Below, piece by piece: positions 54,030 through 63,385 of a stretch of 64,000 bases of DNA (its first letter is position 1; every line of letters starts with the position of its first letter). Position numbers and translations under genes: made by a program. The notes under the pieces are model-generated. The model did not search any database, had not been told where the DNA came from, and was given only the letters and a program-made list of their open reading frames with translations. The DNA is from Pyropia yezoensis (Eukaryota; Rhodophyta; Bangiophyceae; Bangiales; Bangiaceae), in contig CM020620.1 of assembly GCA_009829735.1 (NCBI GenBank), positions 2,235,447-2,299,446 of the forward strand, read 5' to 3'.

Positions 54030-54043
54030 TGGTGGAGCAGCAG
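54030..54043 (+). other. Element C primer-binding site
   Basis: TGGTGGAGCAGCAG, 2 nt after the LTR end. Identical to A and B. Confidence 0.8.
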
Positions 54044-54146
54044 GGGGCAGAGGTAAACTTTACCTCCGGGTGCACCCGGGTGTAGGGGGCCCTCTGTCTC
54101 AGAGGAACGGTGGTCTTGGACCGTGTCATACGGATCGTCAGCCAAC

Positions 54147-56094
54147 ATGGCTAGCTCGGACCCCCCGTCGTCCGGGGAGTACACGGGTGACGCACGTACT
54201 TCAGTGCCTTTGAATACTGGTGAGACACCGGTGGGTTGACCTGGGGTCGCAGAGGGACTAGAGGTCCCTCAAGCCAGCAGGACTGGAAGTACGGGCGGGC
54301 AACAGGCCACCCCGACTCAGTCGGGAGTTCACTCGGGTGACACTTCTGATGTGGGTGGGCCGAAGTCTGGCCACCGCGTGGTATACTCAACGGGAACGTC
54401 CCAAGGGGTGAGGACTGTCCCCGCGGGTTCCACTCGGGTTGGAGCCAACTTTGGCTTGGAGTCGTCGCCAACTAGGCTTTCGGAGGACGGTGGACCTCCG
54501 TTGGTCGGCGATGGGCTCGCGCCCATGCCCCCGGTTGAGATCCCTGAGGAACGTGGTTACCCCTCAGGTGGACTCCCGGAGGCGGACCGAGACTCAACTG
54601 GAGTCGTCAATCCACTCCTCGCGGAAACTGTCCGTCGGGAGGCGACCAATGTGTTGCGGCAGACTTTGCCGGACCTGGTGGTCACGATGACGAATACTAT
54701 TCTGAATCAGATTGTGGCGAGTTTGCCAGATGGCCTTAATGTCCAGACCGGATTGGGGCTTTCGAGCCCGCAGGCGCAGGGGGAATCCCCCCTTACGCCT
54801 ATCTCTGGTCGCCCCGAAATTGGGGGCGACACCTGTGACTCCCAACGAGGGAGCCACACCATACTCGGTGGGGCGTACGCCCTTCACGGGGGAGTTCCCC
54901 CCGGAAACGCCGGCGGCTACACCAAGCGCGCCGCGCCGGACTACAGGCACTGAGCGTGAACTTACCCCAGTGCCACAGCGGCTGTTCCCTCAACGTGAGG
55001 TGCCGCCCAAGATCCAGGTAGCCAACCCGGTCTACCAGAGGATCTTTGACTGTGAGACCTACGCCCTCCACAACAAGTCGGTGGCGTATGGTCCTGACCA
55101 GGCCCGAGCCATGGGCCGTGCCAAGAAGAATGCACTTCATTCTTTTGGGCACAAAGCGGAGTGGGACGGAACTCCCCCCCTCCGTGTCTTTGAGTTCCTA
55201 CGTCGTTTCACAAAAGCCTGTGACGACAATGCCATAAGTGAAGGCATGGCTTTTTACATGCTACAGGAGTTTACGAAGGGCGACCTACGGACAGAACTTA
55301 TGTCCGTCATGCCCAGCTCCTCAAGTGGAGGCGCTGGGGAGGTGACGTCCTATTTGGAGCTCGTCAACTGGTTGTTGAGAGCCATGGTTGATGAGGCAGC
55401 GTTGGCTTCTCAAGTCGAGGAGTTTACGCAAGCCCATCAGGAAGAGGCGGAGGACGAGTTGTCCTTTGCGGAGCGAGTCCGTAAGCTCAATAATCTTTGT
55501 GGGTTTCTTCATCCACAAGCTGTGGTGAAGAGTCGGTTTGTGGAGGGACTCCATTGGTCAGTCCGGATGGAGACCCGGGAGCATAACACTACCCGGGCGA
55601 CCCTGGCCGAGTTGGCCAGGTTCGCCTATCGCAGAGGCGAGGCCTACCGCAAGTTGCGGGAGGAACAACGCCAGGAGCGTCAGGCCGAGTTGGCCAAGGA
55701 ACGGGAGGAGGCGCGCCAGGCCAGAGAGTTGAGAGAGGCACGCCGAATCCGCAAGGAGAGGGTGGTAGCTGCCGTGGGAACTTCCCAGGGTATCCCTTCG
55801 TCTTCCCCAGTTGGGAAGACCCCTCCCGGACCGGACCATCGGTGTTGGAACTGCAACTCCGATGGTCACTGGGCATATGATTGCCCCAAGTTGAGTAAAC
55901 GCATCCAACAACTTGTTAGGAATGCGAGTAAAAAGTCGGCTACGAACGAAGTACGTTCACGCCGCGAGGGTGGGTCTCGACCGGTCGTCGCGGTCGCCAC
56001 ACCCTCGGCGGAGGAGGCGGACACGTCGTCCTCGGACTCGTCGTCTTCCTCCCCGCCCTCAGATTCGGACGCCAAGTCGGCGGGAAACGAATGA
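54147..56094 (+). pseudogene. gag: Element C gag, with an in-frame TGA and a frame change
   Basis: ATG 54147 opens a Ser/Thr/Gly-rich N-terminus that meets TGA at 54237-54239. The same frame resumes to about 54800, including a helical ETVRREATNVLRQ segment, then the coding sense moves to another frame near 54780-54830 and continues to TGA 56092-56094. That part holds the gag capsid-like region (AFYMLQEFTKGDL, SYLELVNWLLRAM), a long charged helix (EQRQERQAELAKERE) and the CCHC knuckle CWNCNSDGHWAYDC (about 55850-55891). It ends AGNE-stop. Two lesions make this copy defective for gag. Confidence 0.8.
56082..56088 (+). promoter_or_regulatory. Element C -1 frameshift slippery site GGGAAAC
   Basis: Gag codons GCG GGA AAC GAA TGA keep G GGA AAC in slippery phase. 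An ATG overlaps the gag stop as ATGA (56091-56094), so stop-restart could be an alternative. A CCGTTG/CAACGG stem lies just downstream (56096-56101 with 56122-56127). Confidence 0.8.
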
Positions 56095-59000
56095 CCGTTG
56101 GGGCTGGTCGTCCGAAGCTCACAACGGCAGCCTCGGCCAAGTGGGCCAGGAGGACGAACCAACCGTGCCGGATACTGCGGCGACCTAAGGGAGTCCGCCC
56201 ACCTCGGGTAGGACTCCCCAAGAACGTAAACCCACGTCGGGTCATCGCGGTGCTGACGGGTGAGAACTTCCAGGTGGCTGGACGGGTGCAACTTGCCCCC
56301 GGCCGTGCATGCTGTACCCGTATCGTACTTGATACCGGGTCAGGAGCCTCCTTGATACGCAAGTCGCTATTACCAAAGGAGGTGAAGCTCCAACGCTGGA
56401 GGTCCAATGCTGACCATATGATTGACATCAATGGTGGGGTACTTCCCATCGTTGGTGCCGTGACCCTACCAACTAGGTTGGGGACCCATGAGGTCGACGT
56501 GACCTATGGCGTAGTTGAGAATATATCGGTACCCCTGCTTCTGGGTACCCCTTATGTTTTTACACAAGCGCCTTTGATTTGTGGCCCTGAGTACTGGGTC
56601 AAGTTGATGAATGGGGAGACTATCCCCATCCTTGGTAAGGGAAAGTCTGTGGCTCCTGTGACAGTCTCACAGTCGAAGCCTGTTTGCTCTGTGAGGGAAG
56701 GGTTTACTGCTACCCTGCGTTTAGCCCGCAAAGTCACGTTGTCCCCCAACTCGGTGGCGCACGTTGATGTTGTAACTGATTTTACGGGGAACGGGTTGGT
56801 GCACCCTCACCCCCGTCTTGCTCGCAAGCACCAAGTGCATGTTGCCCTTGGCACGATGGACTCCAAAGCCGGAGTCCCGTGGAGGATCCAGGTGATGAAC
56901 CTGAGCCCGACGCCCAAGTACTTCAAGTCGGGAGCCAAGTTCGGCTATATCGACCAACACGAGGGACCGGTAGTAGCGGTCACCCTCAACGCGGGCGCAA
57001 GTAGCGACCCGAGGTCCGGAAAGGAGAAGCATCAAACCAAGTCGGCCGCCTCTCCTCGACCCCATGTGAACATGGAGGGTGTCCCCCCCAGGTTGAGGGT
57101 TCAAGTTGAACGCCTCTTGGACCAATATCACAAGCTGTGGGATGGTCAATTGGGACTCATGAGAGCCACCCAACACCGGATCGAGTTGAAGCCCGGTGCA
57201 CCCCCTATACGCCAACAACCGTATAGGGGAGGACCTCGTTCAAGGGCCCTCGTTAAGGAGCAAGTTGCTCGCATGGAGGCCCTCGATGTGATCGAGGCCA
57301 GCAACGCCGAGTGGGCGAGTCCGGTGGTTATCGTCCCCAAAGTTGATGGGACCCCCCGGTTTTGTATCGACTACCGTAAGCTCAACGAGAGCACGGTGAA
57401 GGACAGTTATCCCCTACCTAGGATGGATGACTGTCTGGACTCTCTGGGGGAGGCAAACGTGTTCTCTACCCTGGACTGTAACGCGGGGTACTGGCAAATT
57501 CCCATTGCCCCGGAGGACAGGCATAAAACTACCTTTACCTGTCACTGTGGTACCTACCAGTGCAAGCGCCTACCGTTTGGTCTGTGTAACGCGCCGGCAA
57601 CCTTCCAGCGCGCTATGGACATGATTCTGGCCGGAGTACGGTGGCAGATCTGTCTTGTGTACCTAGACGATATCATTGTGTTCTCCCGAAGTCCGGAGGA
57701 ACACATTGGCCATCTTGGCCAGGTGTTCAAGCTACTTGCTGACGCCGGTGTGTCACTGAAGGCGAGTAAGTGCCACCTCTTTACTCAAGAGGTGGAGTAC
57801 TTGGGACATGTTGTCCATCCGGGGCGTCTCAGTGTTAACGAGAAGAAATTGAGGGCCATTCGTAAGGCTCAGTACCCCCGGACCCAGACCCAGATGAGGA
57901 GCTTCCTCGGGATGTGTAACGTGTACCGACGTTTCACCAAGGGCTTCGCCAAGGTGGCGAAGCCGTTGAATGAGCTAGTGAGCTCAACGCTACCGAAGAA
58001 CCTGCCTCCCCCAAGTCGGGTGGAGCAGGAATCCTTTGAGACTCTTCGGGACCTTCTGCTGAAGCCCCCCATCTTGGCTATTCCCAGGTTGGGAGGCCAC
58101 TACATCCTGGATGTGGACGCTAGCTACGACCAACTTGGTTGTGTGTTGCTTCAGCAGCAGCCGGACAAGGAGTACTTGCCGGTGGGATACTTTAGTAAGG
58201 GGCTGAACTCGGCCGAGAAGAACTACGGAGTCACCGAGTTGGAAGGACTCGCAGTGGTGTGGGCGGTGACGTCACTTCGTCACTACCTGGAGGGTGAGAA
58301 GTTCCTCATCCGCTGTGACCACCGCGCGTTGCAGTTCATCTTTAAGACGGACTGTACGAACACTCGTCTCAACCGGTGGAGGGTGCGACTGGCACCTTTC
58401 AACTTTGACATTGAGTACCGACCTGGCGGGCAACATGCCCTTGCCGACGGCCTCTCTCGGGTACCTACCGAGGGGCTGGACACTAACCCAGTCGATGAGG
58501 ACATCCCCATCGTGGGGGTAGTCACGCGCTCGGGTCAGGCGTTGAACCCCGAGGCGCCAGGGAACAAGAAGTACTTGCCCCTGTCCCTGGACGAGGTGGT
58601 GAAGGCCCAGGCCGAGGATCCCTTCTGCAAGTCGCAGAGGGATATACTGGATACGGTGGTTGAGACGCGCTTCTTTCTGGGAGACGATGGCCTCCTCATG
58701 AGGAAGGGGGTATTCCAGGGGACCGAACAACTTGTCGTCCCCGCATCCCTCAAGGACAGTATCCTTGAGAGGGAGCACAACGCTCCCACGGGTGGACACC
58801 TGGGGTCTAGTAAACTGTACCAGACCCTGAGGACCAGGTACTACTGGCCGTCCATGGTGGTGGACATCTACAGTTGGGTGGCTGCCTGCACAAGTTGTGC
58901 ACAGAATCGTCTGATGGAACGGCGGCCTAGTACGGCTATGCTATTGTTCCCGGCCAAGGAGCCCTTCGCCGCGTTGGCGATGGACATCTTTGGGCCACTG

Positions 59001-60074
59001 CCCGTGACCGAGGAGGGCAACCAGTACCTCCTGGTCATCTGTGACCGCTTCACGAAACTTACGCGAGCGATCCCACTGGCAGAGATCACGGCCATGTCGG
59101 TCGTGTCAGCCTTCCTAGATCACTGGGTTGCCGCGTATGGCATCCCAGATAGTACACTATCGGACAATGGACCGCAATTTGCGTCTGTACTGTTTCAGGG
59201 AGTGCTGGATATGTTGGGGTTTAAGGCAAACTATGCCACCCCCTACCACCCACAAACTAATGGGCAGGTGGAGCGCTTCAACAAAACTATTGTTAGGCAG
59301 CTACGCCACTATGTGAGTGAGCACGTAAAGACGTGGGACCAATACATTTCTATCCTTACTACTGCCTACAATTCGCAGGTTCACTCATCTACAGGGGAAG
59401 TACCCCTCGCTTTTGTGACCCCCCGTCGCGTGCGGTCTATTGCCGTGCGGCGGTCGCTCCCAACTAGGGAGGATGGTGGCAGTACGCCTACTCCTACTGA
59501 GAGTAAGGCGGAGTTCGCCGCTAGGCTTGAAAACCTCATCCCTAAAGTCAGGGCTGAGATGGACAAAGCACAAAAGCGCTACAAGCGTACCTTTGACAAA
59601 AAGGTGCGCAATGCTAAACATGTCCCCGAGCAGGGTGACTGGGTGCTGGTACACTCGCACACCCCAACTGGGGGTAAGCTGGTATTCCAGACGAAGGGAC
59701 CGTACCAGGTCCTTCGTACTGATGGGCGGCGCTTCACCATCGAAAGTGACGATGGGGTCCGCACAGTGAACGGACAGGACGTGGTCAAAGTTGCACCACC
59801 GCCTGCAGGAGACCCAGCTTGGGCGCGTGCGTTGGAATCGTGGCGCCTCCCCTCACTGCCTGCGGCCAAACAGGGCCCACAGGAGTACGTGTTCGATAAG
59901 TTCATCGACCACGGATGGGATGAAGACACTGACCGCCTCATGTTGAGGGTGCGTTGGTTTGGCTACAAAGCCAAGGATGATACGTGGGAGTATGTGGAGG
60001 ACCTTCCCGCTGAGAAGGTCCGGGCGTACTGTGCCCGGAATGAGATAGACCCTAACAGCCCTCCCTCAACGTGA
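56091..60074 (+). CDS. pol: Element C pol polyprotein (PR-RT-RNase H-IN-chromodomain)
   Basis: Intact, 1,327 residues from the ATG overlapping the gag stop. Protease VLDTGSGAS (about 56328). Reverse transcriptase FCIDYRKLN, PFGLCNAPATF and YLDD (about 57659-57670). RNase H LDVDASYDQLGC and YGVTELEGLAV, with Glu-Leu in place of Glu-Arg seen in A and B. Integrase zinc region (EHNAPTGGH, CTSCAQN) and catalytic D (LAMDIFGPLP), D (LSDNGPQF) and E (HPQTNGQVERF). Chromodomain LRVRWFGYKAKDDTWEY (about 59944-59994). It lies in the -1 frame relative to gag. It copies element RNA into DNA and integrates it; the chromodomain probably guides target choice. Confidence 0.95.
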   Translation: MTVGAGRPKLTTAASAKWARRTNQPCRILRRPKGVRPPRVGLPKNVNPRRVIAVLTGENFQVAGRVQLAPGRACCTRIVLDTGSGASLIRKSLLPKEVKLQRWRSNADHMIDINGGVLPIVGAVTLPTRLGTHEVDVTYGVVENISVPLLLGTPYVFTQAPLICGPEYWVKLMNGETIPILGKGKSVAPVTVSQSKPVCSVREGFTATLRLARKVTLSPNSVAHVDVVTDFTGNGLVHPHPRLARKHQVHVALGTMDSKAGVPWRIQVMNLSPTPKYFKSGAKFGYIDQHEGPVVAVTLNAGASSDPRSGKEKHQTKSAASPRPHVNMEGVPPRLRVQVERLLDQYHKLWDGQLGLMRATQHRIELKPGAPPIRQQPYRGGPRSRALVKEQVARMEALDVIEASNAEWASPVVIVPKVDGTPRFCIDYRKLNESTVKDSYPLPRMDDCLDSLGEANVFSTLDCNAGYWQIPIAPEDRHKTTFTCHCGTYQCKRLPFGLCNAPATFQRAMDMILAGVRWQICLVYLDDIIVFSRSPEEHIGHLGQVFKLLADAGVSLKASKCHLFTQEVEYLGHVVHPGRLSVNEKKLRAIRKAQYPRTQTQMRSFLGMCNVYRRFTKGFAKVAKPLNELVSSTLPKNLPPPSRVEQESFETLRDLLLKPPILAIPRLGGHYILDVDASYDQLGCVLLQQQPDKEYLPVGYFSKGLNSAEKNYGVTELEGLAVVWAVTSLRHYLEGEKFLIRCDHRALQFIFKTDCTNTRLNRWRVRLAPFNFDIEYRPGGQHALADGLSRVPTEGLDTNPVDEDIPIVGVVTRSGQALNPEAPGNKKYLPLSLDEVVKAQAEDPFCKSQRDILDTVVETRFFLGDDGLLMRKGVFQGTEQLVVPASLKDSILEREHNAPTGGHLGSSKLYQTLRTRYYWPSMVVDIYSWVAACTSCAQNRLMERRPSTAMLLFPAKEPFAALAMDIFGPLPVTEEGNQYLLVICDRFTKLTRAIPLAEITAMSVVSAFLDHWVAAYGIPDSTLSDNGPQFASVLFQGVLDMLGFKANYATPYHPQTNGQVERFNKTIVRQLRHYVSEHVKTWDQYISILTTAYNSQVHSSTGEVPLAFVTPRRVRSIAVRRSLPTREDGGSTPTPTESKAEFAARLENLIPKVRAEMDKAQKRYKRTFDKKVRNAKHVPEQGDWVLVHSHTPTGGKLVFQTKGPYQVLRTDGRRFTIESDDGVRTVNGQDVVKVAPPPAGDPAWARALESWRLPSLPAAKQGPQEYVFDKFIDHGWDEDTDRLMLRVRWFGYKAKDDTWEYVEDLPAEKVRAYCARNEIDPNSPPST

Positions 60075-60377
60075 GGGAAGGCCGAGTAACAGTGCCAAGA
60101 GAGTGCTTCAAGTCGAAGTGGTACGCAGAGTGGCTTTTAACTACAGCCCTAACCCTCACACTCTCACAACAAAGGCAGCTGCCAACTAGGCACGCATGCT
60201 AGACTCTCCCACTCCACGGCCCTCGCCCTCACGTGGAGGCGAGCGGCGAGACCCACGCCGATAACGGTCTACACTTGTTGGAGGGGGCGGCGGCTCCAAG
60301 TCGGAACCGTCGCGTCCCTCACGGTCGCGCAAGTGGCGCCGACCGTGGCCACTCTTCTGCCTGGTCTTGCGCGCAAG
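60075..60377. other. Junction between convergent pol and antisense gene of element C
   Basis: About 300 bp separate the pol stop and the antisense stop. Unlike element B, I see no tandem hairpins here. It should hold the 3' ends of both transcripts unless they overlap. Confidence 0.5.
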
Positions 60378-62129
60378 TTAGCGACGCAGACGCTGGACAG
60401 ACTCCGTCTCCGACGGGGTAGAGGACTCCGAAACGGAATAAGACAACTCGTCTTCCGATACGGAAGGAGAGCGCCGCGAGTGTCGGCGACGACGGCGAGG
60501 AGGCGAGTATGCCCGGCTCGCGCGACGTTTGCCACGCCCAAGTGGGGCTGGCTGGGGCATAATAGCCCCAATGCGAGCCAACTCGGCTGTCATAAACTCC
60601 GCCACCGACTCGCAACTCGCGGTCGCCACTGCAGTACGAACGCGCTCCTCAAGTTGAGGAGTCTCGGAACTCTGTAGGGCTGCGGTCGACGCGGCCAACC
60701 AGGAAATGGTGCGCACCAACGTGGTGATCATCATCTCTGAGGTTAGAGGCGTGGGCGGCAACACCAACTTGGGGTATACCGTCAGGAGGGTGGCCCCCAA
60801 GTTGGGGGACACAGGGGTGGAAGACTCCACGGCCACGCTGATCGGGATGTTCCCGTGAGGTTGGAAAGGAACAGGAGGAAGCGGAGGGGCCCGCCGAGGT
60901 GGCGGTACCCGGGTGTAACTGCGACCCCGACTTGGGGCCCCCGCAGTGGGTTGAGTCATATGGTCATCATAGGACGGCACGGCCATAACTATGGGCTTGT
61001 CCGGGGGTGGCGCAGTGTGGCGATCCACCCCCGGGGCATACGGGTAGTCCCCGATGCCCAACCCCTCTCGTAGGACCACACGGCCGTCGTGAAGTTCACG
61101 AGCGACCCACACGAACTGGCGAAGTGCGCCATCGTCCTTGGGCCCACGAGTGGGGCGGCGCAACTTGTGCTCAATGCTCTCCCACTCGATAAACTTATGG
61201 AGCCGGAGCATCTCCTCAAGTAGAGTGAGTTGTCCTGATGAGCACCCCTCAGCAACTAGCTGAGGGGTGAGCTGCTCCAAACCTTGGAGGAGCCGGAGAG
61301 GGAGATGCCAGAGCATCCCCCGCCGCTGAACACAGGACACCCAGGTCGACATGACCTCGAGGAGCCACTGGGTGGCCAACATGGCCCACACCAGGTGATC
61401 AGGGGCAGCCGTCAACATGACGGAGCCGAAGTGGTCAAGCAACCGTGGCAACAACGCCGGGAACCCGTAGGGGACCTCAACTTGAGGCCACCACTCGGGC
61501 TTCTTCGGATAGTACTGCTCCTTACTGGCAGCAGACTGTTGAGGAAACTCAAGTTGAGCCGAGGTGACCAAGTAGGGACCTCGCCGGAAGTCTTTCTCCA
61601 TCCGCACATCAAAGTGATGAGTGTGCGGATCGGCCTCGTGGAGGTACGGTGGGCGAGTTGCCACAGCGTCCCACGTGAAGGTCGGCAAGTCGCCGGGACC
61701 CGGGATAGTTCCCCCGCGGTCCACCATGGCCTTGGCACGCTGAACGTCCTCAACCTCCTCATCGTCCAGGAAGGCAAACTGCTCCGTCCTGAAGCCGGCA
61801 GGGAACCCGACCCTACGGGGATACTTCTCCCGTAGGCGGTCCCATACCCGGCCCATCGCTGCGCCAAGTCGGCCACAGCGAAGAACAGTCAGCCCCTCCT
61901 CATAGAGAGGCCAAGCGGGGTAAAACCACCGCCCCAAGGCCTCACGCGGGACAACTTGTCCCGCCTCCGGGGGAGACCCCGCCGTCAACCCAAAGCCGGG
62001 TGACGCGGGAGTCCCGTCCCCCGGAGCGATCGCGGAGCCCCCGCCGGAAGTCCCGGCGGGTGCTGCCCCGTAGGAGGTGTCCTCCATGCGCTCGTCAAGA
62101 GAGTCCGTCTCCACTCCCGGAGTCGCCAT
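60378..62129 (-). CDS. Element C antisense gene: intact 583-residue novel retroelement protein
   Basis: A complete frame on the strand opposite gag-pol, from ATG 62129 to TAA 60380-60378. The frame is open further upstream but without another ATG. The N-terminus is acidic and Gly/Ser-rich. The middle (about 100-330) is rich in aromatic residues and looks globular (FYPAWPLYEEGL, FRRGPYLVTSAQLEFP, HFGSVMLTAAPDH, VQRRGMLWHLP, EEMLRLHKFIEW). A Pro-rich linker follows, then a basic Arg/Ser tail (SPPRRRRRHSRR) and a Ser/Glu-rich end. The tail resembles an NLS or an RNA-binding RS region. The core matches element B's antisense protein at similar spacing. No known family is recognised. Its 583 codons without a break, in an element whose gag is broken, argue that it is a real gene. 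Confidence 0.75.
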   Translation of the reverse strand: MATPGVETDSLDERMEDTSYGAAPAGTSGGGSAIAPGDGTPASPGFGLTAGSPPEAGQVVPREALGRWFYPAWPLYEEGLTVLRCGRLGAAMGRVWDRLREKYPRRVGFPAGFRTEQFAFLDDEEVEDVQRAKAMVDRGGTIPGPGDLPTFTWDAVATRPPYLHEADPHTHHFDVRMEKDFRRGPYLVTSAQLEFPQQSAASKEQYYPKKPEWWPQVEVPYGFPALLPRLLDHFGSVMLTAAPDHLVWAMLATQWLLEVMSTWVSCVQRRGMLWHLPLRLLQGLEQLTPQLVAEGCSSGQLTLLEEMLRLHKFIEWESIEHKLRRPTRGPKDDGALRQFVWVARELHDGRVVLREGLGIGDYPYAPGVDRHTAPPPDKPIVMAVPSYDDHMTQPTAGAPSRGRSYTRVPPPRRAPPLPPVPFQPHGNIPISVAVESSTPVSPNLGATLLTVYPKLVLPPTPLTSEMMITTLVRTISWLAASTAALQSSETPQLEERVRTAVATASCESVAEFMTAELARIGAIMPQPAPLGRGKRRASRAYSPPRRRRRHSRRSPSVSEDELSYSVSESSTPSETESVQRLRR

Positions 62130-62454
62130 GGCTCTCCCCAAGTTGGGGAGAGACGCTCTGGCTATCGCAGCACGAGACCCGCCTCGAGTTGAGGGGGACT
62201 CGGATCGTGGGTATACGGGTGGCCTCCCCAGCGTGGGGCGGCCCAGTGGAAGGTGAAGGGGAGGTGGTGGTGATGGTGAAGTGTGAACTGAGGAGAGCAA
62301 GCTGCCGAGTGGGCAAGCTTGAGGAGAGGGGCGGTCAATGTGACCGCCTCCGCATCCGTGTTACGTACTCGATGGGGGACAGCAAGTCGCGCCCCCAACG
62401 CCGAGACGTTCGTTTACGCACCCCCTCACAGGGCCGACCGGGTCGGTCGGAACT

Positions 62455-62466
62455 GAGGAGAGGGGA
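62455..62466 (+). other. Element C polypurine tract
   Basis: GAGGAGAGGGGA directly precedes the 3' LTR (62468). Confidence 0.7.
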
Positions 62467-62467
62467 G

Positions 62468-62936
62468 TGTGGCAGTATTGACCCCCAGGTAGGGGGGCAA
62501 CACGTGCCATGCAAGGGGCGGCAGGCCACTAGCCTGATCCGTTCCTCCCCCTGCATTTGGGTCCATATTCCCTAAGTTTGGGATAGTTAGCTTAGTAGTA
62601 AATCCAACTTGGATTTGAGGGTTTTCTGCATTTATCGTCTTGAATTTTCGTGTGGCCCGGTGGGCAGGTGCTGGGGTGGGAGATTCTGAGTGGCGAGATT
62701 CTGAGTGGACCCTGGGGGGATAAGGGGAGGGACAGCGGGGCTTGGCCCTGCGTCCCCGTCCCGACCAAGAAACTGTTGGACCACACACCATCCTCTTGTA
62801 TGTCCGTGGGGGGTTTGCCCCACAACAGGGACAGAGTGTGTGCGACTTGCACTTCTTCCGGTTCCCCCGACACGGGAGGCAGCCCTAGCACACCGCCCCA
62901 ACTTGGGTGCCGTGTGTGCTTGTGGTTTTTGCCACA
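62468..62936 (+). repeat. Element C 3' LTR
   Basis: 469 bp. It differs from the 5' LTR at a T/A change near 62800 and around the GTGCCATTG / GTGCCGTG site near the end. It is followed by GCCGC. Confidence 0.93.
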
Positions 62937-63354
62937 GCCGCGGCCGTCGCTGCCGCCGCCGCCGCTGCCGCCGCCCCCGCTGCTGCCGCCGCCGCCGCGG
63001 CGGCCCCGCGGCGGCGCCTTGCCGCCGCGGCTGGCGGTAGCCGCGGAGGCGGCGGCGGCCCCAAGGCCCGCCGCCTCGGCGGCACCGGCCCCGCCGCCAC
63101 CGCTGCCACCGCCGCCGCTGTCGACGGTGGCGCCGCGGAAGTGGACGGTGGTGGCGGCGCGGAGGCGGCAGCGGCCCCAAGGCCCGCCGCCGCGGCGGCA
63201 CCGGCCCCGCCGCCACCGCCGCCACCGCCGCCAACGTCGACGGTGGCGCCGCGGCGGTGGACGGTGGGGACCCTCCAACCCCCCCCCTCTGACGCCGCCC
63301 CCGCCGCCGCCCTAGCCGCCGCCGCCGCGCCCACGCCGCACCTGCCGTCGTTGC

Positions 63355-63385
<31 letters not shown>

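Larger units (their letters stand above)
53558..62936 (+). mobile_element. Element C: Ty3/gypsy chromovirus-type retrotransposon
   Basis: About 9.38 kb. LTRs at 53558-54027 (470 bp) and 62468-62936 (469 bp) differ by a few substitutions and one base in length. Target duplication GCCGC lies at 53553-53557 and 62937-62941. Pol and the antisense gene are intact. Gag has one in-frame TGA and a frame change. It has the same layout as A and B but different LTRs and diverged proteins, so it is a separate family. Confidence 0.94.

Noticed and set aside
54147..54953. First half of element C gag as an independent gene
   Set aside because: It aligns positionally with gag N-termini of A and B and is joined to the capsid part by a local frame change. 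It is best read as one broken gag.
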